A stretch of DNA of 56,550 nt. Source: Pseudomonadota bacterium. GTDB lineage: Bacteria; Pseudomonadota; Gammaproteobacteria; Burkholderiales; Burkholderiaceae_C. Where the stretch lies: NCBI GenBank assembly GCA_018241895.1, contig JAFECX010000141.1, positions 1 to 56,550 of the forward strand, read 5' to 3'. Below the pieces are notes generated by a model. The model worked only from the letters and a program-made list of their open reading frames with translations. It was not told the DNA's origin and did not search any database. Positions 1-10,705 of the stretch are shown piece after piece (positions within the stretch are counted from its first letter, which is position 1; each line of letters opens with the position of its first letter). The position numbers were made by a program, and so were the translations under genes.

Positions 1-34
1 CTCGCACGCGCACTCGCACGCGCCCTCGCACGCG
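1..34. repeat. Short 12-bp tandem repeat at window edge
   Basis: The decamer CTCGCACGCG occurs three times with a 12-bp period (positions 1, 13 and 25). It lies outside any recognised gene and runs off the left edge, so its full extent is unknown. No function is assigned. Confidence 0.6.
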
Positions 35-175
35 AGCCCGAGATATCGCTCCAGCGCGGCGCCCCGAGGTCGATAGGAAGGGCAGGGCGCGCAACCCACG
101 GCGCACGGCGCCGCAGTGCGGCGCCCGTCCTGCACGCTCCACGTCCCATCGGCTCTCTCGAATTGCGGATCCATC

Positions 176-2149
176 ATGTTTCGTCGTCTCGGTTTCAGGC
201 ACAAGATCGTCCTCCTCGTCGCCACGGCGCTGCTCGGCTTCGTCGTCCTTTCGTTCGTCTCGGCCGTGCGCAACGAGCGCCTGGCCACCGAGGCGCGGCG
301 CGGCGAGCTGGTGAGCGCCGTGCAGTCGGCCGCCACCATCGCCGCGGCCTACCAGCGCGCTGCCGCCGCCGGCGAGCTGAGCGTAGAAGCCGCCAAGAAG
401 GCCGCCATCGATGCGATCCGCCGCGCGCGCTACGGCGGCGCCGACGGCGCCAGCGAGTACTTCTACATCTTCGGCTTCGACGGCACCGCGGTGATGCATC
501 CGATGCGCCCGGAGTGGGCCGGCACGTCGATGCTCGGCAAGCTGCGCGACGCCGACGGCAACGATTCGCTGAAGAACCTGATCGACGCGGCCGTGCGCAG
601 CGCCGACGGGCGCGGCTCGAGCGAGGCGCTCTTTCCGCGCCCCGGCCAGAGCGCGCCGGTGCCCAAGCTGCAGTACGCCCAGCGCATCGACGGCTGGAAC
701 TGGGTCGTCGGCTCGGGCGTGTACATGGACGACCTGGCCGCGGTCGTGCGCGCCGGGCGCATCCGCGACGCGCTGGTGGCGCTGCTGCTGCTGGCGATCG
801 TGGCCGCGGTGGGCTGGGTGGTGACGCGCAGCGTGCTGCGCCAGATCGGCGGCGATCCGGCCGAGGCGATGGCGGTGATGGACGAGGTGGCGCGCGGCAA
901 CCTCGGCGCGCGGCTGGACCAGGCGGCGCCGCACAGCCTGCTGCATGCGCTGCAGACGATGATCGCGGCGCTGCGCCGCACGATCGAGCAGGTGCACGCC
1001 TCAACCGGCAACATCCGCGTCGCCTCGGGCGAGATCGCCGCGGGCAGCGTCGACCTGAGCCGGCGCACCGAGGAGACGGCGTCGAGCCTGCAGCAGACGG
1101 CGGCGTCGCTCGAGCAGCTCACCGCCACCGTGCGCCAGACGGCCGACGCGGCGCGCAGCGCCGATCAGCTCGCCAGCACCGCGTCGCAGGCCGCCGCGCG
1201 CGGCGGCGACGTGGTCGCCCAGGTCGTCTCGACGATGGGCGAGATCGACGAGTCGAGCCGGCGCATCGCCGAGATCATCGGCACCATCGACGGCATCGCG
1301 TTCCAGACCAACATCCTCGCGCTCAACGCGGCGGTGGAGGCGGCGCGCGCCGGCGAGCAGGGCCGCGGCTTCGCCGTGGTGGCGGCCGAGGTGCGCAGCC
1401 TGGCGCAGCGCTCGGCCGATGCGGCCAAGGAGATCCGCGTGCTGATCGGCACCAGCGTCGAGCGCGTGCAGACCGGCTCGCGCCTCGTGGGCAGCGCCGG
1501 CGAGACGATGCACGAGATCGTGGCCGGCGTGCAGCGCGTGGGCGCCATCATCGGCGAGATCACCACGGCGTCGAGCGAACAGAGCAGCGGCATCGACCAG
1601 ATCAACCTCGCCGTCTCGCAGCTCGACCGCATGACGCAGCAAAACGCCGCCCTCGTCGAGGAGTCGAGCGCGGCGGCCGAGAGCCTCGAGCAGCAGGCGG
1701 TGAACCTGACGCAGGTGGTCGGGGTGTTCCACCTGGGTGAGTCGGCGCCCGGCGCGGTGCCGACGGCGGCCGGCCAGTGCAAGGCGCAACCTGCCGCCGC
1801 CTTGACGCCCGCGCTCCGAAGCGCAAGGACAGCGCCGCCGGCTCGCCCTGCGGTCGCGGCGGCGGCCACGCTCGGACGGGTGCGCGAGTCGGCGCGGCGC
1901 GAAGCCGCAGCGCCGGCGCGCGCGAACGAGCGTGCGCGCAAGCCGATGAACGAGCGCACGAACGAGCCTACGAGCGGGCAGACGAGCGGGCAGACGAGCG
2001 GGCAGACGAACGGGCAGACGAGCGGCCACGCGCGCGTGCGCCCCGGGCACCGCGATGCGCAGACCGCCGCTGCGGCCGCACGGCCTGCGCTGCCAGAGTG
2101 CCCGGTGCGCAGCGCGCCCCCGAGCGACGGCGATTGGGAGACGTTCTGA
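176..2149 (+). CDS. Methyl-accepting chemotaxis protein with sCache-type sensor and CheR-tether pentapeptide
   Basis: This is a 657-aa transmembrane chemoreceptor that would signal to CheA/CheW. A first membrane helix lies at about residues 10-32, a periplasmic Cache-like sensor follows at about 35-195 (it contains [15 protein letters not shown]), then a second helix near 205-225 and a HAMP region. The long methyl-accepting coiled coil contains the conserved hairpin tip ([21 protein letters not shown], then [19 protein letters not shown]). The C-terminus is DWETF, the class of pentapeptide that recruits the CheR methyltransferase. It is reached through a long Ala/Arg-rich linker with tandem TSGQ repeats. 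ATG 176 is chosen because the first membrane helix begins just after it; an upstream in-frame start at 116 would add 20 residues that do not look like protein. The ligand is unknown. No other chemotaxis genes are present. Confidence 0.95.
   Translation: MFRRLGFRHKIVLLVATALLGFVVLSFVSAVRNERLATEARRGELVSAVQSAATIAAAYQRAAAAGELSVEAAKKAAIDAIRRARYGGADGASEYFYIFGFDGTAVMHPMRPEWAGTSMLGKLRDADGNDSLKNLIDAAVRSADGRGSSEALFPRPGQSAPVPKLQYAQRIDGWNWVVGSGVYMDDLAAVVRAGRIRDALVALLLLAIVAAVGWVVTRSVLRQIGGDPAEAMAVMDEVARGNLGARLDQAAPHSLLHALQTMIAALRRTIEQVHASTGNIRVASGEIAAGSVDLSRRTEETASSLQQTAASLEQLTATVRQTADAARSADQLASTASQAAARGGDVVAQVVSTMGEIDESSRRIAEIIGTIDGIAFQTNILALNAAVEAARAGEQGRGFAVVAAEVRSLAQRSADAAKEIRVLIGTSVERVQTGSRLVGSAGETMHEIVAGVQRVGAIIGEITTASSEQSSGIDQINLAVSQLDRMTQQNAALVEESSAAAESLEQQAVNLTQVVGVFHLGESAPGAVPTAAGQCKAQPAAALTPALRSARTAPPARPAVAAAATLGRVRESARREAAAPARANERARKPMNERTNEPTSGQTSGQTSGQTNGQTSGHARVRPGHRDAQTAAAAARPALPECPVRSAPPSDGDWETF
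1973..2024 (+). repeat. 12-bp tandem repeat encoding TSGQ in the chemoreceptor tail
   Basis: A 12-bp unit of the type ACGAGCGGGCAG is repeated four to five times within the chemoreceptor gene, giving [19 protein letters not shown]. The repeat lies in the flexible linker ahead of the C-terminal DWETF, so changes in copy number would alter tether length without shifting frame. Confidence 0.8.
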
Positions 2150-2278
2150 CTCGTCGCCGCACCGTGGTGCGCCCTCGTGTCCGTCAGCGCGATGCGGCGG
2201 CCGGCGGCCCCGGGTGCGATGGCGGCCGTGCGCCGGATGCGGCCCGGTCCGAGGCGGTGCGCTGTCCGCTGCGGCCCG

Positions 2279-2875
2279 TCAGCGCCCGCTCGTGAGGCTG
2301 CGCAGCGCGCGCAGCCGCAGGCGCGGCCGATCCGGCGCCGCCACGGCGTCGGGCTGCACCTCGCGCATGGTCGCGAGCGAGCGGCGCGTGAGCTCGTGAT
2401 AGACGGCGGTACCTTCGCGCTTGCGTGCCACGGCGTCGTCGTCGAGCGTGCGCACGACCTTGGCCGGCGCGCCGAGCGCCAGTGCGCGCGGCGGCAGCAC
2501 CGTCTTCGCCGGCACGAACGCGCAGGCGCCGACGATGGCCTGTGCGCCGACCACCGCCTCGTCCATCACGACCGCGTTCATGCCCACCATCGCATCGTGC
2601 TTCACGGTGCAGCCGTGCAGGATGGCGCCGTGGCCGATGTGGCCGTTTTCCTCGATCACGACGTCGCCGTTCGGAAAGCTGTGCACGACGCAGCCGTCCT
2701 GCACGTTGGCGCCGCACTGCAGCTCGATGCGGCCCATGTCGCCGCGCAGGCAGGCGCAGGGGCCGACATAGCAGCCGGGCCCGACGATCACGTCGCCGAT
2801 CAGCACCGCCGCCGGGTGCACGAACGCGCTCGGGTCGACGACGGGGCCGATGCCGTCGATGGCGTAGCAGGGCAT
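2279..2875 (-). CDS. paaY: PaaY-like hexapeptide-repeat thioesterase / gamma-carbonic anhydrase family protein
   Basis: A 198-aa left-handed beta-helix protein. The opening MPCYAIDGIGPVVDP and the blocks AVLIGDVIVGPGCYVGP, LRGDMGRI, NVQDGCVVHSFP and GHIGHGAILHGC follow E. coli PaaY closely, including the PaaY-type C-terminal extension (REGTAVYHELTRRS) beyond the roughly 170 residues of plain gamma-carbonic anhydrases. PaaY is a thioesterase that hydrolyses dead-end CoA thioesters arising in phenylacetate degradation. No other paa genes are in the window, so the function is carried over from the family. The histidines of the HGFP/GHIGH region that bind metal in this family are present. The ATG at 2875 fixes the start. 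The gene is isolated, tail to tail with the chemoreceptor. Confidence 0.85.
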   Translation of the reverse strand: MPCYAIDGIGPVVDPSAFVHPAAVLIGDVIVGPGCYVGPCACLRGDMGRIELQCGANVQDGCVVHSFPNGDVVIEENGHIGHGAILHGCTVKHDAMVGMNAVVMDEAVVGAQAIVGACAFVPAKTVLPPRALALGAPAKVVRTLDDDAVARKREGTAVYHELTRRSLATMREVQPDAVAAPDRPRLRLRALRSLTSGR

Positions 2876-3120
2876 GGTCCGGTTCTCCTGGGTTCGGGCC
2901 CGCCGACGCCGGATCGTGCGGCGGTGGCGCGGGCGATGCGGCCGATTGTCGGCGCGCCCCGAGCCCGGTGCCCTGACGTGCGCTCGCGGGACCGCGACCG
3001 CGTCGGCTGACACCGCTGCCCGCCCTGGTGGCTGCGGCGTCGCGGGACCGGCAATTGGGCAAGCGGACCCAGGTCCGTGCGGCGACGCCGACCGTCGAAT
3101 GGCTGGCGTGACGGCTCGGC

Positions 3121-5949
3121 TCAGCCGGTTCCGCACCGGGTCGCGCGCAGCCCGAACTTGCGCAGCTCGGCGAACCAGAGCACCACGCTCGCCATCGCGA
3201 TGCAGACCAGCCACTGGTCGAGCGTCAGCGGCACGGTCCCGAACGCGACGTTGAGAAACCCGACGTGGATCACGGCCACCTGCAGCAGCACCGACAGCAG
3301 CAGCGCGCCCCAGAGCCACGGATTGGCAAAGAGCCCCCGCCACGCGCTCGCCGTCTCCGAGCGGGCATTGAGGCCGTTGAACATCTGCGCGAAGACCAGC
3401 ACGTTGAAGCCGGCCGTGCGCGCGTTGGCGAGATCGCGATGGCCCTCGATCAGGCCGCCGGGCAGGTACAGGTCGATCGTCAGCAGCGTCACCGCCGCCA
3501 TCACTGCGCCGATCTCGATCACGCCGGCCCACATGCGCGCGTCGATCACGCGCTCGCCCGGGCGGCGCGGCCGGCGGGCCATGACGTCCTCGCCCGGCGG
3601 GTCGACGCCCATCGCCAGCGCGGGGCCCGAGTCGGTGACGAGGTTGATCCACAGGATCTGCGTCGCCAGCAGCGGCAGCACCACGGCTTCGCCCGTGCCG
3701 GTCAGGCCGAGCCGGCCCGCGAGCACGACGCCGGCGAAGACGGTGAGCACCTCGCCCATGTTCGACGACAGCAGGTAGCGCAGGGACTTCCTGATGTTGT
3801 CGAAGATGGTGCGTCCTTCGCGCACGGCAGCGACGATGGTGGCGAAGTTGTCGTCGGCGAGGATCACCCGCGCCGCCTGCTTCGTGACCTCGGTGCCGGC
3901 CACGCCCATCGCGATGCCGATGTCCGCCGACTTCAGCGCCGGCGCGTCGTTGACGCCGTCGCCGGTCATCGCCACGACGTTGCCTTCGGCCTGCAGCGCA
4001 TCGACGATGCGCAGCTTGTGCCGCGGCGCCACGCGTGCGTACACCGACGTCGCGCGCACCGCTGCGGCGAAGGCGTCGTCGTCGAGCGCGTCGAGCTCGG
4101 TGCCCGTCAGCGCGGCGACACCGGCGGCACCGGCAGCACCGGCAGCCACGATGCCCAGGTCGGCCGCGATGCGCGCGGCCGTGCGCGGATGGTCGCCGGT
4201 GATCATCACCACCCGGATGCCGGCGCGCTGCGCCTCGCGGATCGCGAGCGCCGCCTCCGCGCGCGGCGGGTCGATGATGCCCACGGTGCCGACGAAGATC
4301 AGCCCGCGCTCGAGGTGCTCGAGGCGCTCGTCGGCCGTCGCCTCCTCGCCCGGCGCGAGCGGACGGTAGGCGACCGCCAGCGTGCGCAGCGCGGCGTCGG
4401 AGAGTGCATCGACGTCGGCCAGGATGCGCCGGCGCCGCTCGTCGTCCAGCGGCACGGCGTCCATGCCGACGCGCACGCGCGTGCAGCGCGCGAGCAGCAC
4501 GTCGGGCGCGCCCTTGCTGACGAGCACCAGCGCGTCGCCATGTTCGTGGTCGACCTCGATCGTCGACATCATGCGGCGCTCGGACGTGAACGCGATCTCG
4601 CGGCGGCGCTCGAAGCGCTGCTCGCGCCGCCCGGCGACGCCGAGCTTGCGCTCGGCCACCAGGAACGCCGCCTCGGTGGGATCGCCCTGGATCTCCCACG
4701 CACCGTCGGCGCGCTGGCGCAGCGCGGCATTGCCGGCGAGGCTGCCACCGCTCAGCACCACGATGTGCTCGGCCCGCAGGGGCCCGTCGGCGAGCGCTGC
4801 GCCGGCGCGCTCGATGCGCCCCACCGGCGCGTAGCCGACGCCGGTGACATGCGTGCCGCCCGAGGCGGTCATCACGCGCTCGATCGTCATCTCCGAGCGC
4901 GTCAGCGTGCCGGTCTTGTCCGAGCAGATCACCGACGCCGAACCGAGCGTCTCCACCGACGCGAGCTTCTTGACGATGGCGTTGCGCGCGGCCATGCGCT
5001 GCACGCCCAGCGCGAGCACGAGCGAGAGGATCGCCGGCAGCCCCTCGGGCACGGCGGCAACCGCGAGCGACACGCCGAGCAGCAGCACGGTGACGACGTC
5101 ACCCGGGCCGCGGACGTCGGAGGCGAGCAGCACCGTCGCCACGACGACGAGCGCGATGACGACGACGGCGATGCCGAGCATGCGGCCGATGCGCTGCACC
5201 TCGCGCTCGAGCGGCGTGGGCTCCTGCACGGCGGCCTCGAGCATGGCGGCGATCGCGCCCATCTCGCTGTGCATGCCGGTCGCGGTGACCACGGCGCGGG
5301 CGCTGCCCTGCACGACCGCCGTGCCCTTGAAGACCATGCACAGGCGGTCGCCGAGCGCCACCGCGGCGCGCAGCGTGGCGGCGTCCTTGAGCACGGCAGC
5401 GCTCTCGCCGGTCAGCGAGGACTCCTGCACGCGCAGCGACGCGGCCTGCACCAGGCGCGCGTCCGCGCCCACGGCATCGCCCTCGGCGAGCACGAGCAGG
5501 TCGCCGCGCACCAGGGCGGCGCTGGGGACGCGCGCCAGCTGGCCGTCGCGCACGACGGCCGACGTCGCGGCCGTCAGCTTCGCGAGCGCCGCCACGGCGT
5601 TGTGTGCCTTCGCCTCCTGCGCGTAGCCGAGCACGGCGTTCACGGCGACGATCGCCGCGATCACGATCGCATCCACCGGCGCCCCGGCTGCGCCCTCGAC
5701 CGCCCAGGCCACGAGCGAGATGGCGGCGGCCCCCAGCAACAGTTGGACGAGGGGCTCGCGGAACTGTGCGAGGAACTTGCGCCAGGCGGGCACGGGCGGC
5801 GCCGCGCGCAGTTCGTTCGGGCCGTCCGCGGCGAGACGCCGCGCGGCCTCCTGCGCCGTCAGGCCGCGGTCGAGATCGGTCCCGAGCGCGCGGGCGACAT
5901 CGACGGCATCCGTGATCGACGGGTCAGCAGGCGGGGCGTCGCCGCTCAT
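3121..5949 (-). CDS. Cation-transporting P-type ATPase (P2, Ca2+/Na+ type)
   Basis: A 942-aa P-type ATPase. An N-terminal cation-ATPase domain (residues about 12-80) precedes the actuator motif TGES (180-183). The M4 motif PEGLPA (301-306) is typical of P2A Ca2+ pumps and related Na+/K+ exporters. The phosphorylation motif DKTGTLT has its aspartate at 344, and TGDGVNDAPALK of the hinge lies further on. A C-terminal membrane domain with six helices completes it. No heavy-metal-binding domain or CPC motif is present, so it is not a copper or zinc exporter. Start codons at 5949, 5958 (ATG) and 5970 (TTG) are possible; 5949 is preferred because GGGGG lies just before it. The exported ion cannot be decided from sequence, but Ca2+ is the usual guess. 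It appears to be transcribed alone. Confidence 0.93.
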   Translation of the reverse strand: MSGDAPPADPSITDAVDVARALGTDLDRGLTAQEAARRLAADGPNELRAAPPVPAWRKFLAQFREPLVQLLLGAAAISLVAWAVEGAAGAPVDAIVIAAIVAVNAVLGYAQEAKAHNAVAALAKLTAATSAVVRDGQLARVPSAALVRGDLLVLAEGDAVGADARLVQAASLRVQESSLTGESAAVLKDAATLRAAVALGDRLCMVFKGTAVVQGSARAVVTATGMHSEMGAIAAMLEAAVQEPTPLEREVQRIGRMLGIAVVVIALVVVATVLLASDVRGPGDVVTVLLLGVSLAVAAVPEGLPAILSLVLALGVQRMAARNAIVKKLASVETLGSASVICSDKTGTLTRSEMTIERVMTASGGTHVTGVGYAPVGRIERAGAALADGPLRAEHIVVLSGGSLAGNAALRQRADGAWEIQGDPTEAAFLVAERKLGVAGRREQRFERRREIAFTSERRMMSTIEVDHEHGDALVLVSKGAPDVLLARCTRVRVGMDAVPLDDERRRRILADVDALSDAALRTLAVAYRPLAPGEEATADERLEHLERGLIFVGTVGIIDPPRAEAALAIREAQRAGIRVVMITGDHPRTAARIAADLGIVAAGAAGAAGVAALTGTELDALDDDAFAAAVRATSVYARVAPRHKLRIVDALQAEGNVVAMTGDGVNDAPALKSADIGIAMGVAGTEVTKQAARVILADDNFATIVAAVREGRTIFDNIRKSLRYLLSSNMGEVLTVFAGVVLAGRLGLTGTGEAVVLPLLATQILWINLVTDSGPALAMGVDPPGEDVMARRPRRPGERVIDARMWAGVIEIGAVMAAVTLLTIDLYLPGGLIEGHRDLANARTAGFNVLVFAQMFNGLNARSETASAWRGLFANPWLWGALLLSVLLQVAVIHVGFLNVAFGTVPLTLDQWLVCIAMASVVLWFAELRKFGLRATRCGTG

Positions 5950-6308
5950 GTCCCCCATTCTCGGCAGCAAATGCCGGCCGCTCGGGCCGTCATGGTCCGC
6001 TTCGAGCGGTCGGCGGTGCGCCGGCGTGCCGCCCGGGCTCCCGGCCGTCGGCGAGCACTCGCACGCTCAGAACGCCTTCTTGACCCGATGGCGGTCGAGC
6101 GACCACCCGCCACCTCCGAACGCCGCGAAGAAGGCGGCGCGCCCGCCCCGATCGGGGACCGCATCTCGGAGCTCTCCTGGCCCTGGACCGAAGAAGCACG
6201 CCTGCCGTCGGTCAAGCGCAGCGCGCCCATCGGCGGGCGTGATCGGCAATGCGCTCGAGGCTGCGCGGCTCGAGGCCCGTGCAGACCGCATCGCGGCCTG
6301 TTTGCGAA
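5950..6308. other. 359-bp gene-free interval upstream of the P-type ATPase
   Basis: No convincing gene is seen. The interval must hold the ATPase promoter. The only structure noted is a 12-bp palindrome CCCCGATCGGGG at 6146-6157, which may be chance in such GC-rich DNA. Confidence 0.5.
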
Positions 6309-6515
6309 TCAGGCGAGCTTCAACGTGCCGTCGACTTCGAACGGCTTGGCCATCACCTCGCAAGTGAGCTGCATTTTCACCTTCACTTCCTCGGTGCCTT
6401 CGAGGCGTCCGCTGGCGATTGCGTCGCGCACCGCCTGTTCGAGTTCGCGCTGCGAGGTGACGCCGACCGCCTTGAGGAACTTGCGCATGCTCATGTTGAA
6501 CACTTCTTCGTCCAT
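6309..6515 (-). CDS. Small DUF6494-like conserved protein
   Basis: A 68-aa protein that starts MDEEVFNMSMRKFLKAVGV and continues TSQRELEQAVRDAI. To my recollection this matches small proteobacterial proteins called DUF6494. No signal peptide or membrane helix is visible. The C-terminal half (VKVKMQLTCEVMAKPFEVDG) looks like beta strands. ATG 6515 is chosen because GGAGG lies nine bases upstream; the longer frame starting at 6536 lacks such a site. The gene is downstream of and in the same direction as the phosphoketolase, 273 bp away. The function is unknown. Confidence 0.75.
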   Translation of the reverse strand: MDEEVFNMSMRKFLKAVGVTSQRELEQAVRDAIASGRLEGTEEVKVKMQLTCEVMAKPFEVDGTLKLA

Positions 6516-6788
6516 TCCTGCACGCCTCCGCAACACCGAAGCCCACGCTCCGCAACGTGCGCACCATGATAGCTTGCAACGCTTGTGCCGCCGCCGCGCG
6601 GGACGCCGGGCAGTACCGGGCCGCCGACGACCCGCTGCGCCAGGGCATGGCCGGGCCGCGCCACGCGCTGCAGGCCGCGCTGCGGCACGGCCGTGGAGGT
6701 GCCGGCCGGCCGCACCTGCCGCACCTGCCGCACCTGTCGCGGGGAAGGAGGCGACGGCTGCGCCGCCCTGCTGCCGCTGCGGGGGCGC
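6516..6788. other. Gap between phosphoketolase and DUF6494-like gene with 9-bp tandem repeat
   Basis: At 6710-6736 the nonamer CCGCACCTG is present three times in perfect tandem. Nothing else recognisable is seen, and no intrinsic terminator with a T-run is visible. Confidence 0.5.
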
Positions 6789-9158
6789 TCAGTACGGCCA
6801 GGTCCAGTCGTTGACTTCGGGCAGATCCACGCCGTGCTCGTAGGCGTAGCGGCGGCAGCGGATCTGCGTGTCGCGCAGCTTCTCCTTGACGTGCGCACCG
6901 GCGACGCGCAGCGCCGCGATGCGATCGATCACGTCGATGGCCAGGCTGTAGCGGTCGACCTCGTTCTCGATCGCGAGTTCGAGCGGCGTGTTGATGCTGC
7001 CCTTCTCCTTGTAGCCGCGCACGTGCAGGTTCCTGTGGTTCGTGCGCCGGTAGGCGAGGCGGTGGATCAGCCAGGGATAGCCGTGGAAATTGAGAATGAT
7101 CGGCCGCTCGAGCGTGAACAGGCTGTCGAAATCGCGATCCGAGAGTCCGTGCGGATGCTCGGAATGCGGCGCCAGCTTGTACAGGTCGACGATGTTCACG
7201 AAGCGGATCTTCAGCTGCGGAAAACTCTCGCGCAGCAGCGCGGTGGCGGCGAGCGCCTCCTTGGTCGCCACATCGCCGGCCGCTGCCATCACCACGTCGG
7301 GTTCGCCGCCCTCGTCGTTGCTTGCCCAGTCCCAGATGCCGATGCCCTTCGTGCAGTGCGCGATCGCGGCCTCCAGGTCGAGATACTGCAGGTGCTTTTG
7401 CTTGTCGCACACGACGACGTTGACGTAGCCGGTGCTGCGCAGGCAGTGGTCGGCGACCGAGAGCAGGCAGTTCACGTCGGGCGGCAGGTAGATGCGCGTG
7501 ACCTGCGGGCTCTTGTTGACGACCAGATCGAGGAAGCCGGGATCCTGGTGCGTGAACCCGTTGTGATCCTGCCGCCAGACGGTCGAGGTGATGAGCAGAT
7601 TCAGCGACGACACCGCGGCGCGCCAGGGCACTTCGCGCGACATGGCGAGCCACTTCGCGTGCTGGTTGAACATCGAGTCGATGACGTGCACGAAGGCCTC
7701 GTAGGTCGAGAAGAAGCCGTGCCGCCCGCTCAGCAGGTAGCCTTCGAGCCAGCCCTCGAGCGTGTGCTCGGACAGCATCTCCATGACGCGGCCGTCGGGC
7801 GCGAGCTCGCCGCCGTCGGCGTCCTGCGGCAGCAGATCGGCGAGCCAGGTCTTCTTGCTCGCGTCGTAGATGTCGTCGAGCTTGTTCGAAGTGTTTTCGT
7901 CGGGCCCGAAGACGCGGAAGTTCTGCCCGTTGTGGCGCATGATGTCGCGCAGGAACTTGCCGAGCGGGCGCGTGTTCTCCACGCTCGTCTTGCCCGGGCC
8001 GGGCAGGGTCACGGCATGTTCGCGGAAGTCCGGCATGCGCAGCGCCTTGCGCACGAGGCCGCCGTTGGCGTGCGGATTCGCGCTCATGCGGCGGTTGCCC
8101 TCGGGTGCGAGCGCGCGCAGATCCGCGCGCAGCGCGCCGCGCGCGTCGAACAATTGGTCGGGCGCGTAGCTTTGCAGCCATTGCTCGAGCTGGCGCAGCC
8201 GCGCGGGGTTCGTCTTCACGTCGCCCAGCGGCACCTGGTGCGCGCGCCAGGAGCCCTCCACCCTGTGGCCGTCGACCTCGCGCGGGCCGGTCCAGCCTTT
8301 CGGGCTGCGCAGCACCACCATCGGCCAGCGCGGGCGCGTCGGCGTGCCGCCGGCACGCGCTGCGCGCTGCATGCGCCTGATCTCGAGCACGCAATGCTCC
8401 AGCGTCTCGGCCATCTGGCGATGCATGAGCGCGGGCTCGGAGCCTTCGACGAAGTAGGGCGTCCAGCCGCAGCCCTCGAACAGATGCGCGAGTTCTTCGT
8501 GCGGGATGCGCGCGAGGAGCGTCGGATTGTTGATCTTGTAGCCGTTCAGATGAAGGATGGGCAGGACGGCGCCGTCGCGGATCGGATTGAGGAACTTGTT
8601 CGAATGCCACGACGTCGCCAGCGGCGCGGTTTCCGCTTCGCCGTCGCCCACCACCACCGTCACGATCAGCTCGGGATTGTCGAAGGCCGCTCCGAAAGCG
8701 TGCGCGACGCTGTAGCCGAGTTCGCCGCCTTCGTGGATCGAGCCCGGCATTTCGGGCGTGCAGTGACTGCCGATGCCGCCGGGAAACGAGAACTCCCTGA
8801 AGAACGCCTGCATGCCCTCTTCGTCTTCGCCCTTGTTCGGATAGACCTCGCTGTAACGCCCTTCGAGGTAGACCGGCGCGAGGACGCCCGGCGCACCGTG
8901 GCCGGGCCCGGCGAGGAAGATCGCGTCGAGGTCGTACTTGACGATCAGCCGGTTCATGTGCACGTACGCGAACGCGAGGCCGGGGCTGGCGCCCCAGTGG
9001 CCGAGCAGGCGATCCTTGATGTGCTGCGGCTCGAGCGGTGCGCGCAGCAGCGGATTGGCGCGCAGGTAGATCATGCCGGCGGCGAGGTAGCAGCAGGCAC
9101 GCCAATAGGCGTCGATCTTTGCGAGGCTCGCGTCGTCGATGGCGGGTGCGGGTTTCAT
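6789..9158 (-). CDS. xfp: Phosphoketolase (xylulose-5-phosphate/fructose-6-phosphate)
   Basis: A 789-aa thiamine-diphosphate enzyme of the usual family length (about 790). It splits xylulose 5-phosphate, and often fructose 6-phosphate, with inorganic phosphate to give acetyl phosphate plus glyceraldehyde 3-phosphate (or erythrose 4-phosphate). Recognisable blocks are GHWGASPG and the ThDP-binding GPGHGAPG and GDGEAETAP. The ATG at 9158 overlaps the TGA of the upstream outer-membrane efflux gene by 4 bp (ATGA). The enzyme is therefore probably translated as the last gene of the TetR-controlled efflux operon, an odd partner for a central-carbon enzyme. No acetate kinase or phosphotransacetylase gene is in the window. 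Confidence 0.96.
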   Translation of the reverse strand: MKPAPAIDDASLAKIDAYWRACCYLAAGMIYLRANPLLRAPLEPQHIKDRLLGHWGASPGLAFAYVHMNRLIVKYDLDAIFLAGPGHGAPGVLAPVYLEGRYSEVYPNKGEDEEGMQAFFREFSFPGGIGSHCTPEMPGSIHEGGELGYSVAHAFGAAFDNPELIVTVVVGDGEAETAPLATSWHSNKFLNPIRDGAVLPILHLNGYKINNPTLLARIPHEELAHLFEGCGWTPYFVEGSEPALMHRQMAETLEHCVLEIRRMQRAARAGGTPTRPRWPMVVLRSPKGWTGPREVDGHRVEGSWRAHQVPLGDVKTNPARLRQLEQWLQSYAPDQLFDARGALRADLRALAPEGNRRMSANPHANGGLVRKALRMPDFREHAVTLPGPGKTSVENTRPLGKFLRDIMRHNGQNFRVFGPDENTSNKLDDIYDASKKTWLADLLPQDADGGELAPDGRVMEMLSEHTLEGWLEGYLLSGRHGFFSTYEAFVHVIDSMFNQHAKWLAMSREVPWRAAVSSLNLLITSTVWRQDHNGFTHQDPGFLDLVVNKSPQVTRIYLPPDVNCLLSVADHCLRSTGYVNVVVCDKQKHLQYLDLEAAIAHCTKGIGIWDWASNDEGGEPDVVMAAAGDVATKEALAATALLRESFPQLKIRFVNIVDLYKLAPHSEHPHGLSDRDFDSLFTLERPIILNFHGYPWLIHRLAYRRTNHRNLHVRGYKEKGSINTPLELAIENEVDRYSLAIDVIDRIAALRVAGAHVKEKLRDTQIRCRRYAYEHGVDLPEVNDWTWPY

Positions 9159-10705
9159 GGCGCCATTGCCCTCCTTGACACGGCGGACACCGGTGGCGCC
9201 GGGGTCACGCGCGGCTCTGCCGCAGCGTCCCAGCCGCCACCGAGCGCCTTATACAGCGCCACCATCTGCAGCGCCGCTGCGGTGTGCGCACGCACGGCGG
9301 CCGATTGCGCCTCGAGCCGCAGGCGCTGGGCGGCCAGCAGTTCCACGCGGGTGATGTCGCCGGCGACAAAGCGTGCCTGGGCCCGATCGTGGTTGCTCTG
9401 CGCCGCCTGCAGCGCCACCAGACGCCGATGCAGCGTGTCCAGTCCTGCGGCGTAGTCGCTGAGCGTGCGTTCGGCGTCTGCCAGCGCGGCCCGCACGGCC
9501 TGCTCGTAGGCCAGCGCCGCCTGCTGCTGCCCGGCCTCGCGGGCACGGATCTCGGCACGCACGCGGCCGCCATCGAACAAGCGCCAGGAGACGAGCGGCA
9601 GGATGGACAAACGCGCGCTCGAGGCGTCGAACCAGTCGCCGCTGGACAAGGCCTGCAGGCCGCCGCCGGCGCCGATCGACAGCTTGGGGAACAGCTCGGC
9701 CGTGGCCACGCCGATGTCGGCCGTGCCCGCCGCGAGGCGCCGCTCGGCCGCCAGCACGTCCGGTCGGCGGCGCAGGATGTCGGCGCGTTCGCCCACAGGC
9801 AGCGCCAGCAGCCCCGGCAGTGCCTGCGGCGCCGCGGCGGCATCGAGCAGCCCGAGTTCCGTTTCCGGCAGCGCCCCCAGCAGGATGCCCAGGCCGAACA
9901 CGGCCGCGCGGTGCCGCGCCTGGATATCGGGCAGGGCCGCGTCGGCTGCGGCCCACTGCGCGTGGGCCAGGTCCACGTCGGCCGCCGCCGCCTCGCCCAC
10001 CGCGCGCCGCAGCCGCGTCAGCTCGAGCGTCTGCGCGAGCGCGTCGGCCGCCGCCGTCTGCGCGCTCGCCTCGAGGCCCGCGCCGCGCGCGCTGAACCAG
10101 GTGCGCGCGACTTCGGCGACGATGCGCATGCGCACGCCCTGGGCCTCGATCTCGACCGCCTGCAGCCTGGCGTCGGCGCCCTGCAGCGCGCGCCGGTTGG
10201 CGCCGAACAGGTCGGGCTCCCAGGCGGCGTCGAAGCCCGCGTCGTAGATGGTCTGTGTCGCCTCGAGGCCGGGGATCCTGCCCACCGGCAAGGGGCCGTT
10301 CTCGCTTTGCCGGCGGCGGTTGACGCTGGCCCCCACGCCGGCCGCCGCGGCCTGCCTGCCGGCCGTGCGGTCGCGCAGCGCGCGCGCCTCGTCGATGCGC
10401 GCGCCCGCCTGCCGCAGGTCGAGGTTGGCGGCCAGCGCAGCGTCGATCAGGCGATCGAGCACGGGGTCGCCGAGGCGAGACCACCAGCGTGCCAGTTCGG
10501 TGCTCGCGCCGTCGGCCGCAGCGGGCATCGGCTGGATCCAGCCCGCGCCCGTGTCGACCGGCGGTGGCGAGCGGTACTCCGGCCCGACCGCCGCGCATCC
10601 CGCAAGCACGACGCCGGCCGCCGCGACGACGAGGGGTCGCAGGCGCCCGGATGGCCGACGCGACGCGGCGCCGGTGGCGCCCGGGGTGCGAAGGATGCGC
10701 GTCAT
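9155..10705 (-). CDS. Outer-membrane efflux lipoprotein, TolC/NodT family
   Basis: A 516-aa outer-membrane channel of the NodT family. The N-terminus has a lipoprotein signal ([15 protein letters not shown], predicted lipidation at the Cys of AGC), followed by two OEP repeat halves rich in helical heptads ([41 protein letters not shown]). The RRPDVLAAE motif is typical of the second half. It should form the exit duct for the inner-membrane ABC exporter encoded just upstream. The start ATG at 10705 overlaps the preceding permease stop (ATGA), and its own stop overlaps the phosphoketolase start in the same way. Confidence 0.92.
   Translation of the reverse strand: MTRILRTPGATGAASRRPSGRLRPLVVAAAGVVLAGCAAVGPEYRSPPPVDTGAGWIQPMPAAADGASTELARWWSRLGDPVLDRLIDAALAANLDLRQAGARIDEARALRDRTAGRQAAAAGVGASVNRRRQSENGPLPVGRIPGLEATQTIYDAGFDAAWEPDLFGANRRALQGADARLQAVEIEAQGVRMRIVAEVARTWFSARGAGLEASAQTAAADALAQTLELTRLRRAVGEAAAADVDLAHAQWAAADAALPDIQARHRAAVFGLGILLGALPETELGLLDAAAAPQALPGLLALPVGERADILRRRPDVLAAERRLAAGTADIGVATAELFPKLSIGAGGGLQALSSGDWFDASSARLSILPLVSWRLFDGGRVRAEIRAREAGQQQAALAYEQAVRAALADAERTLSDYAAGLDTLHRRLVALQAAQSNHDRAQARFVAGDITRVELLAAQRLRLEAQSAAVRAHTAAALQMVALYKALGGGWDAAAEPRVTPAPPVSAVSRRAMAP

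Noticed and set aside
3265..6843. Very long open frame on the plus strand opposite the P-type ATPase
   Set aside because: Composition is His/Arg/Ala-rich without any domain, and the minus strand has a complete, motif-bearing ATPase. Antisense frames stay open by chance at 70% GC.
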